Assembly: GCA_938033975.1 (NCBI GenBank)
Contig: CALHKJ010000282.1
Coordinates: forward strand, 1 to 6,924
DNA: 6,924 nucleotides
Source of the DNA: an uncultured Saprospiraceae bacterium
GTDB taxonomy: Bacteria; Bacteroidota; Bacteroidia; Chitinophagales; Saprospiraceae
Reading direction: 5' to 3'
Shown: positions 1-4,478 of the stretch, piece after piece
Position numbering within the stretch: the stretch's first letter is position 1
Layout of the letters: each line of letters starts with the position of its first letter
Program-made: the position numbers and the translations under genes
The notes under the pieces: model-generated
Databases searched by the model: none
Told to the model about the DNA's origin: nothing
What the model saw: the letters and a program-made list of their open reading frames with translations, nothing else

Positions 1-120
1 CCTGTTTTTTGATATCACTTGGTATTCCTGTTTTTTGATATCACTTGGTATTCCTGTTTTTTGATATCACTTAGTATTCCTGTTTTTTGATATCACTTGG
101 TATTCCTGTTTTTGACATCA
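1..120. repeat. 26-bp tandem repeat array, about 4.6 copies
   Basis: Units begin at 1, 27, 53, 79 and 105 with the pattern CCTGTTTTTTGATATCACTT plus GGTATT. Units 1, 2 and 4 are identical; unit 3 has one G-to-A change at position 73. Unit 5 is partial, lacks one T and carries a T-to-C change (gacatca). Each full unit contains the palindrome TGATATCA. The period is not a multiple of three and each unit contains TGA, so no frame stays open and the array is non-coding. There are no spacers, so it is not a CRISPR array. The array runs off the left edge, so its full length is unknown. Function is unknown; it lies just before the proposed cassette boundary at 146. Confidence 0.95.
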
Positions 121-145
121 AGAAGAATGGTATGGATATAAATGA

Positions 146-154
146 GTTCTCGGC
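146..154 (+). other. Putative cassette left boundary (G^TTCTCGGC)
   Basis: GTTCTCGGC here is the exact reverse complement of GCCGAGAAC at 4406-4414; allowing two mismatches the match extends to 14 positions (146-159 against 4401-4414). In integron arrays the first bases of a cassette, after the G^TT cut, are complementary to the first bases of that cassette's own attC, which is the relation seen here. The sequence to the left (atga before GTT) does not share the atcc seen before the other two GTT junctions, and I find no AAC partner upstream within the window. The upstream site could therefore be an attI, a long attC running off the window, or neither. Confidence 0.4.
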
Positions 155-187
155 AAGCAAAGAAAAATCAAGAATCCATTCAATAGA

Positions 188-213
188 TGCGTCTTTTTCA
201 CATATTTTTCGTG
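188..213 (+). promoter_or_regulatory. ECF-type promoter of sigZ (autoregulation), copy 1
   Basis: TGCGTC at 188-193 is followed by five Ts and, after 16 nt, by CGTG at 210-213. The same two blocks at the same spacing occur before the next two transcription units. Short GC-containing -35 and -10 blocks separated by about 16 nt are characteristic of group IV (ECF) sigma promoters, and the first gene downstream is such a sigma factor, so autoregulation is the natural reading. Transcription would start near 220, leaving a leader of only about a dozen bases before the ATG at 232. Confidence 0.8.
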
Positions 214-231
214 TTTTAATAAAATTCAAGT

Positions 232-795
232 ATGGAAGTAACGGAAATTTGGAAAACCTTCAATGAAGAATTGAGAACCTTCGTAATGCGCAGAGTGAAA
301 GATGAGCAAGTAACTAATGACATTGTTCAAGATATATTCGAAAAAGTTCTCAAGAATATTCAAAAATTGAATACAGTTGAAAACTTACAAGAATATTTAT
401 ACAAAATGGCTCGTAATACAATAGTGGATTCATTTCGTTCAAAGAAATTAAAATTCGAAGAATTTACACCATACAAAGCTGAAAGTCTTACAACATTTAC
501 ACATGAGAATTTAGAGGATTCAGAATCACTTAATAATATTATTTCTAAATGCTGTATTACACCATTCATCAAAAAACTACCTCCTAAATATCGAGACGCA
601 TTATTGGCTTCTGAAATTAATAATATGAGTCAAAAAGAGTTAGCGGAACATCTCAATATTTCCTACTCCGGAGCCAAGTCGCGTGTTCAAAGAGGAAGGG
701 AAAAATTAAAATCTTTACTTCAAGAATGTTGTAATTTTGAACATGACAAATACGGAAACCTCATTCAAAAAAACTCAGAAAATTGTAATTGTTAA
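232..795 (+). CDS. sigZ: RNA polymerase ECF sigma factor, SigZ family
   Basis: A 187-aa sigma-70 family factor that would direct RNA polymerase to a small regulon. Region 2 spans about residues 9-73 (WKTFNEELRTFVMRRV, then the YLYKMARNTIVDSFRSK core-binding and -10 recognition helix). Region 4 spans about 111-163 (PFIKKLPPKYRDALLASEI, SQKELAEHLNISYSGAKSRV helix-turn-helix, QRGREKLKSLL). The segment after region 4, ECCNFEHDKYGNLI, matches the CC-x-x-E-x-D-x-x-G-N ending I associate with SigZ proteins. Cysteines lie at 107/108, 166/167 and 185/187, giving a C-terminal CNC. No anti-sigma gene follows, so control may lie in these cysteines; that is inference. The ATG is preceded by an A/T-rich leader without a Shine-Dalgarno. 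Copy 1 of the promoter motif lies upstream. Confidence 0.9.
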   Translation: MEVTEIWKTFNEELRTFVMRRVKDEQVTNDIVQDIFEKVLKNIQKLNTVENLQEYLYKMARNTIVDSFRSKKLKFEEFTPYKAESLTTFTHENLEDSESLNNIISKCCITPFIKKLPPKYRDALLASEINNMSQKELAEHLNISYSGAKSRVQRGREKLKSLLQECCNFEHDKYGNLIQKNSENCNC

Positions 796-802
796 GATTT
801 CT

Positions 803-828
803 TGCGTCTTTTTCTAATTTCACACGTG
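803..828 (+). promoter_or_regulatory. ECF-type promoter, copy 2
   Basis: TGCGTC at 803-808, five Ts, then CGTG at 825-828 after a 16-nt gap, identical in layout to the element before sigZ. It begins only 7 bases after the sigZ stop codon and serves the small Cys-rich gene starting at 871. It also shows that reading frames extending upstream of 871 run through a promoter and are not real starts. Confidence 0.82.
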
Positions 829-870
829 ATTAAGGCGATATCATTTTTTTTAACGTTGAAATTTTTATTT

Positions 871-1149
871 ATGAAAAAGTTTTTCGTCCTGTTAATAATG
901 TTAGCAGGTTTCTTTACCACTGATTTAAATGCACAATCATGTTGTACTCCTAAAAAGGAATGCAAACCTGCTGTATGTTGCCCAACTACTCCAACATGCT
1001 GTAAGGCTACAAAAGGTATGGATAATTATGTCAAAAAAACAGTAGTCAAAACTGTAATTTCTCAACAAAAAAATTCTACACCATTAAAACAACCAAATCA
1101 GCCTGAAAAGAAGGAAGATAAATTAGATGTTGCAAGCAAGGTAGAATAG
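871..1149 (+). CDS. Small exported cysteine-rich protein (putative metal/thiol binder)
   Basis: A 92-aa protein starting at ATG 871. The frame extends upstream, but that part crosses the promoter at 803-828, and only the 871 start gives a clean signal peptide: MKK, a hydrophobic stretch FFVLLIMLAGFF, then a probable cleavage site after LNA (residue 21) before QSCC. There is no lipobox cysteine. The mature N-terminus is packed with cysteines at 24, 25, 31, 36, 37, 43 and 44 (CC-CxxxxCC-CC), interleaved with Pro, Lys and Thr. The rest (about 50-92) is Lys/Gln-rich and probably disordered, with no Cys. I recognise no named family. A periplasmic or exported chelator or thiol buffer is inferred from composition and from its place in the SigZ cluster. 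It has its own ECF-type promoter and a strong terminator, so it is monocistronic. Confidence 0.82.
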   Translation: MKKFFVLLIMLAGFFTTDLNAQSCCTPKKECKPAVCCPTTPTCCKATKGMDNYVKKTVVKTVISQQKNSTPLKQPNQPEKKEDKLDVASKVE

Positions 1150-1177
1150 GAAAATCAGATTTTCAGATCTTTTATTT

Positions 1178-1205
1178 AGACCTACAATTTTGTAGGTCTT
1201 TTTTT
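1178..1205 (+). terminator. Rho-independent terminator after the Cys-rich gene
   Basis: AGACCTACA (1178-1186), loop ATTT, TGTAGGTCT (1191-1199) form a perfect 9-bp stem, followed by a T run to 1205. It separates the small Cys-rich gene from the promoter of the flavoprotein gene. Confidence 0.9.
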
Positions 1206-1213
1206 GATTATGC

Positions 1214-1239
1214 TGCGTCTTTTATCGTAACCCTCCGTG
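1214..1239 (+). promoter_or_regulatory. ECF-type promoter, copy 3 (flavoprotein operon)
   Basis: TGCGTC at 1214-1219 followed by TTTT and, after exactly 16 nt, CGTG at 1236-1239. It lies between the terminator ending near 1205 and the ATG at 1270, so it is the obvious promoter for the flavoprotein gene and the 62-aa gene behind it. The spacer differs fully from copies 1 and 2 after the T run, so the conserved blocks are the selected part. Confidence 0.82.
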
Positions 1240-1269
1240 TAATTAGTAAATCATTAAAAATAAAAAATT

Positions 1270-2571
1270 ATGAAGGTAGCAATTATAGGAGGTGGTCCAA
1301 TAGGAATGGCAGCTGCTGCACATTTAGCAGAACAAAGAATTGCCTTTGAAATATTTGAAGCAGGAGATTCTGTCGGTCATAATATTTTGTCATGGGGGCA
1401 TGTTCAACTTTTTTCTCCTTGGAAATATAATATAGACAATGCAGCTAAAAGATTACTATCGAAAACAGATTGGAAATCACCAACATTAGATAGGTTACAT
1501 ACCGGTTTTGAATTTGTTGAAAGATATTTAAACCCGCTATCACATCATCCAGACATACAACCATATATTAACCTCAACACCAATGTCATTGCTATCTCAA
1601 AAGTAGGTTTAGATAAAATGAAAACTTCAAACCGTGAGCAAGTTTCTTTTGAATTAAAGATTGAAAAAGAAGGGAAATTGTCTATAACTCAAGCTGATGT
1701 AGTATTAGATGCAACAGGAACCTGGAACCAACCTAATCCTTTAGGTTCAAGTGGTTTAATGGCTGAAGGTGAAATAGATGCTTTTCAATCTATCACAAGA
1801 GGCATTCCTGATGTTAAAGGAAAAGATTCAAAGAAATTTGTTGACCAAACCATTTTAGTTGTTGGTAGTGGTCATTCAGCAATCAACACTTTGCTCGATC
1901 TTGCGGACATACAAGAAACAAATCTCAACACAAAATTGCATTGGGTATTACGCAAAAAGAATCTTACAAAAGTATATGGAGGTCAAGAACAAGATGGTTT
2001 TGAAGCAAGAGGAAAACTTGGAATAAAACTTCAAAATCTTGTAGAATCAAAAAGATTAACCATACATACACCATTTTATATTCATAAGATTTTTAATAGT
2101 GGGAGTGGATTATCTATACAAGGATTTAGAAATCAAATAGAAGAAAAAATCGAAGGTATAAACCATATAATAAGTAATACAGGATCAAGACCCAACTTAG
2201 ACATGATTAAGGAACTTCGGGTAGACTTAGATTCCTCATTAGAAGCCGTTTTCGATTTAGCTCCTCTAATTGATCCAAACGTTCACAGTTGCGGTACTGT
2301 AAGACCACACGGTGAAAAAGAACTCAGGCATCCAGAAAAGAACTTTTATATCATTGGCTCTAAAAGCTATGGAAGGGCTCCCACATTTTTATTAGCGACT
2401 GGATATGAACAAGTGCGGTCTATTGTGGCTTATCTATCGGGAGATTTTGAAGGAGCACTTAGAACAGAATTAGAGTTGCCTGAAACTGGTGTTTGCAGCA
2501 CCAATTTCGATGATGAGGAAGCCTGTTGTGCGCCAACGTCAACCGAAACCGCAAAAACAACTTGTTGTTAA
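1270..2571 (+). CDS. FAD/NAD(P)-binding flavoprotein oxidoreductase with Cys-Cys tail
   Basis: A 433-aa two-dinucleotide-binding-domain flavoprotein. The FAD site is GGGPIG (7-12) with an acidic end of beta-2 at E30 (FEIFE). A DATGTW motif is at 148-152, a second Rossmann motif VVGSGHSA at 197-204, and SNTGSRPN at 302-309 near the FAD-closing region. Basic residues after the second beta-alpha unit (LRKKN, 227-231) suggest NADPH rather than NADH. There is no CxxC redox pair as in disulfide reductases, and I do not see the FxGxxxHxxxW/Y fingerprint of flavin monooxygenases, so the reaction is unassigned. The last 25 residues are a Cys-rich tail: C409, CC419-420 and terminal CC432-433, recalling the mobile C-terminal Cys pair of mercuric reductase, although the rest is not MerA. 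It is preceded by ECF promoter copy 3 and followed 44 nt later by the 62-aa gene without a terminator. Confidence 0.9.
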   Translation: MKVAIIGGGPIGMAAAAHLAEQRIAFEIFEAGDSVGHNILSWGHVQLFSPWKYNIDNAAKRLLSKTDWKSPTLDRLHTGFEFVERYLNPLSHHPDIQPYINLNTNVIAISKVGLDKMKTSNREQVSFELKIEKEGKLSITQADVVLDATGTWNQPNPLGSSGLMAEGEIDAFQSITRGIPDVKGKDSKKFVDQTILVVGSGHSAINTLLDLADIQETNLNTKLHWVLRKKNLTKVYGGQEQDGFEARGKLGIKLQNLVESKRLTIHTPFYIHKIFNSGSGLSIQGFRNQIEEKIEGINHIISNTGSRPNLDMIKELRVDLDSSLEAVFDLAPLIDPNVHSCGTVRPHGEKELRHPEKNFYIIGSKSYGRAPTFLLATGYEQVRSIVAYLSGDFEGALRTELELPETGVCSTNFDDEEACCAPTSTETAKTTCC

Positions 2572-2615
2572 TCACCTCCTTTTAAAATAATTCTTCACTA
2601 AAAATATTAATAATT

Positions 2616-2804
2616 ATGAAAGTTCATGCAAATCAAACTGAATTAGAAAACAAGGTAACAGTAGAGGAAAATACTTGTTGTTCATCAACAACAAGTAACA
2701 CCAAAAAAGAAGACCCTTGTTGTGAGCAACCAACTGACGGATCATCTTGCTGCGATAAAAGTTTATCAAAAGAGGAAAATTCAAAAGTTCTTAGCTGCTG
2801 TTAA
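2616..2804 (+). CDS. 62-aa protein with four Cys-Cys pairs (metallothionein-like)
   Basis: A small hydrophilic protein with eight cysteines, all in adjacent pairs: 21/22, 35/36, 45/46 and 61/62, separated by Ser/Thr/Lys/Glu-rich linkers. It has no signal peptide or hydrophobic segment, so it should be cytoplasmic. The last 18 residues, CCDKSLSKEENSKVLSCC, match the tail of the next protein at 13 of 18 positions. The start ATG sits behind aatattaataatt, a typical Bacteroidota leader. It lies 44 nt behind the flavoprotein, with no terminator between, and is closed by a strong hairpin 11 nt after its stop. No known metallothionein family is recognised; soft-metal or metalloid binding, or delivery of a thiol-bound ligand to the neighbours, is inference from composition. 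Confidence 0.8.
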   Translation: MKVHANQTELENKVTVEENTCCSSTTSNTKKEDPCCEQPTDGSSCCDKSLSKEENSKVLSCC

Positions 2805-2815
2805 TCAATCATCAT

Positions 2816-2851
2816 AAAAAGGAAACAAGGCAATAACCTTGTTTCCTTTTT
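2816..2851 (+). terminator. Strong Rho-independent terminator inside the cluster
   Basis: AAAAAGGAAACAAGG (2816-2830), loop CAATAA, CCTTGTTTCCTTTTT (2837-2851): a perfect 15-bp stem ending in a T run. The A and T runs make it symmetrical, so it could act in both directions. It ends only 16 nt before the ATG of the membrane protein at 2868, so expression of the last two genes must come from readthrough or from an unrecognised promoter. Confidence 0.92.
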
Positions 2852-2867
2852 GAGTAAAAATATACAT

Positions 2868-3263
2868 ATGAATCCTTACCTATTTAATTTGCTTAATGGA
2901 CTCCTTTTATTATCTCTTGGACTTTGGTCAAAATCCCTTCATTATGAATATGGATTTTACTTTATTCTGCTTGGGGCTGTATTGATTATTCTATCATATT
3001 TCGTTCGTATTTCTCATAAAATAATGGGTAGCATAGCGATGTTTTCTACTATTTTATCAAGCATACTTCTGGGATATCTGTTTTATAATTCTATTGGAGC
3101 AAACAACTCTGTGAACACTCCATTAGGAATGATGCTAACGTCTGGTTTGATTACTTCCGCAGCATTTATCCAGTGTGCGGTGAATCATGGGAGTGAACAA
3201 GAAGCTTGTTGTGACAAAAGTCTTTCAAAAGAAGCGAATGCTACCTCAACAAGTTGCTGCTAA
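2868..3263 (+). CDS. Four-TM membrane protein with Cys-Cys tail
   Basis: I choose the ATG at 2868 (131 aa). The in-frame TTG at 2850 lies inside the terminator hairpin and would add only SKNIH. Four hydrophobic segments are visible at about 5-20, 29-46, 52-73 and 85-106, which with a cytoplasmic N-terminus places the C-terminus in the cytoplasm. After TM4 (with C103) comes a tail EQEACCDKSLSKE...TSCC with Cys pairs at 114/115 and 130/131, strongly similar to the end of the preceding 62-aa protein. No known family is recognised. Position and tail suggest it docks or receives the same ligand as the soluble Cys-pair proteins, perhaps feeding the MFS transporter 22 nt downstream; this is inference. 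No copy of the SigZ promoter motif precedes it. Confidence 0.82.
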   Translation: MNPYLFNLLNGLLLLSLGLWSKSLHYEYGFYFILLGAVLIILSYFVRISHKIMGSIAMFSTILSSILLGYLFYNSIGANNSVNTPLGMMLTSGLITSAAFIQCAVNHGSEQEACCDKSLSKEANATSTSCC

Positions 3264-3285
3264 GTGAATTTATATTATAATAAAG

Positions 3286-4425
3286 ATGCCTGCTGCTTAT
3301 AGGGGAGCAATCCTGACAGCGACCATTACAGGCCTCGTGTGCATGGGCGATACGATTTTATATTCCGTATTGCCCGTGTATGCGGATTCAATTGGACTTT
3401 CTGATTTTTGGGTAGGTTTTTTACTTTCTATAAACAGGTTTGTTAGATTAGTTTCTCATGGAATTATTGCTTCATTCATAATTAGGGTTGGAGTAAAAAA
3501 AGTAGTGCTAATTTCCAGTATTGGGGCAGCTTTAAGTACTTTTTTGTATAAATCACCAGCACTAATTTTTTTGTTTGTAGGAGCAAGGGTTATCTGGGGA
3601 ATTGCTTACTCTGGTTTTCGGCAAGCCATATTATTTTATGCAGCCAACGCTAGTAAAAAAAGGAGCCAATCATTTGCTTTATCGCATGTCATAAAGTCTA
3701 TTGGTCCATTTTTAATCCTTCTAACTGGTCCGATTATTTTTGAAGAGATAGGATATGAAAAAAGTTTTATCCTCATCGGGAGTATCAGTGTCATCGGAAC
3801 AATTATCGCTTTTTTATTACCCGAAATAAAAATACATGCCGAAGAATATAATTACAAAAATGTTCTTCTGATCTCATGGTTCAAAGTATTATTATTTCTT
3901 GCTTCCTTTATTGTTGATGGTTTCATTGTAGTTGTACTTTCTATTTTATTTTCAAAACAATCATTGTCTTCCCCCTCTTTATTAATCATGGTTTCTTTCT
4001 ATCTGTTGACTAAGAGGATGATTTCATTTTTATTACCTATTGTTTTCATAAAAAGTTATTCTCTTTTTTCCATTACACGTCACTATAATCTTGGTATATC
4101 AACAATCATTTTGGGTCTGGTTATACTATCACAGCAATTGTATGCATCCGGATTAATTATTTTGTTTATTGGAGCAACTGTTACAGAAAATGTAGCTCCG
4201 TTAAAAGGTTTGCAAAAAAAGGGATCGCAAAAAATGGAAGTTATAACCGCTGTAACACTATGGTGGGATGTTGGTAAAGCCCTTGGCTCGTTAGTAGGCA
4301 TTCTTGTGTATAAAAACTTAGGAGGAGATATTATATTTTTAACTTTAGGCATTTTTATGACTATTATTTTTATTATACTTCACATACCAAGTAAAAAGAA
4401 TGCCAGCCGAGAACACTATGTATGA
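3286..4425 (+). CDS. Major facilitator superfamily (MFS) transporter
   Basis: A 379-aa polytopic membrane protein with about twelve hydrophobic segments in two halves (first half about 8-180, second about 192-366) joined by a hydrophilic loop around 181-191, the usual MFS plan and length. The first loop between TM2 and TM3 reads IIRVGVKKVV, a degenerate form of the MFS signature loop. A buried-looking acidic residue, D211, lies in the first helix of the second half. The only cysteine is C19, and it lacks the Cys-Cys tail of its neighbours. It follows the four-TM gene by 22 nt and is probably cotranscribed with it. Export of the toxic compound or product handled by the cluster is the likely role; the substrate cannot be told. 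Its last codons overlap the proposed attC-like site (from 4406), as happens in cassette genes. Confidence 0.9.
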   Translation: MPAAYRGAILTATITGLVCMGDTILYSVLPVYADSIGLSDFWVGFLLSINRFVRLVSHGIIASFIIRVGVKKVVLISSIGAALSTFLYKSPALIFLFVGARVIWGIAYSGFRQAILFYAANASKKRSQSFALSHVIKSIGPFLILLTGPIIFEEIGYEKSFILIGSISVIGTIIAFLLPEIKIHAEEYNYKNVLLISWFKVLLFLASFIVDGFIVVVLSILFSKQSLSSPSLLIMVSFYLLTKRMISFLLPIVFIKSYSLFSITRHYNLGISTIILGLVILSQQLYASGLIILFIGATVTENVAPLKGLQKKGSQKMEVITAVTLWWDVGKALGSLVGILVYKNLGGDIIFLTLGIFMTIIFIILHIPSKKNASREHYV

Positions 4426-4478
4426 CATCATATCTCTCCTTCGTCGAGAGACGCTGCATACAATTATCCGTTAGGACC
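4406..4478 (+). repeat. attC-like imperfect palindrome 1 and cassette junction
   Basis: GCCGAGAAC (4406-4414), then spacer ACTA, arm TGTATG (4419-4424), central hairpin TCTCTC/GAGAGA (4433-4438 and 4446-4451), arm CATACA (4457-4462), a 7-nt spacer ATTATCC, and GTTAGGACC (4470-4478). The AAC and GTT ends, paired inner arms and unpaired spacers are the layout of an integron attC. Its R' end matches the cassette start at 146, and its right end begins the next cassette. It does not fit the classical RYYYAAC consensus beyond AAC. There is no T run after the central hairpin, so a terminator is a weaker reading. Confidence 0.45.

Larger units (their letters stand above)
147..4470 (+). mobile_element. 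Putative multigene integron-like cassette (sigZ to MFS)
   Basis: This interval is bounded by the inverted pair GTTCTCGGC/GCCGAGAAC and ends with an attC-like imperfect palindrome. It holds six same-strand genes, three copies of one promoter motif and two terminators, so it carries its own regulation. At about 4.3 kb it is far larger than a typical one-gene cassette, which is the main argument against the interpretation. No integrase gene is in the window. An alternative is that the short inverted repeats are coincidental or belong to another kind of element. Confidence 0.38.

Noticed and set aside
1..120. CRISPR array
   Set aside because: The units abut directly with no unique spacers.
360..572. 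Reverse-strand reading frame of 70 codons
   Set aside because: It is antisense to the well-supported sigma factor, with no family resemblance.
802..870. Upstream extension of the Cys-rich gene from a TTG at 802
   Set aside because: It runs through the promoter motif at 803-828, and the signal peptide begins cleanly at ATG 871.
1151..1163. AAAATC-A-GATTTT palindrome as a terminator
   Set aside because: The one-base centre cannot form a hairpin loop; the real terminator lies at 1178-1205.
2850..2867. TTG start at 2850 for the four-TM protein
   Set aside because: It lies in the T run of the terminator hairpin, and a good ATG follows at 2868 directly before the first membrane segment.
4083..4352. 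Reverse-strand reading frame of 89 codons
   Set aside because: It is antisense to the MFS gene, with a composition typical of an antisense shadow.
4442..4454. Reverse-strand copy of the SigZ motif at the GACGC near 4450
   Set aside because: No CACG lies 16 nt away and there is no A run beside it, so the second block is missing.
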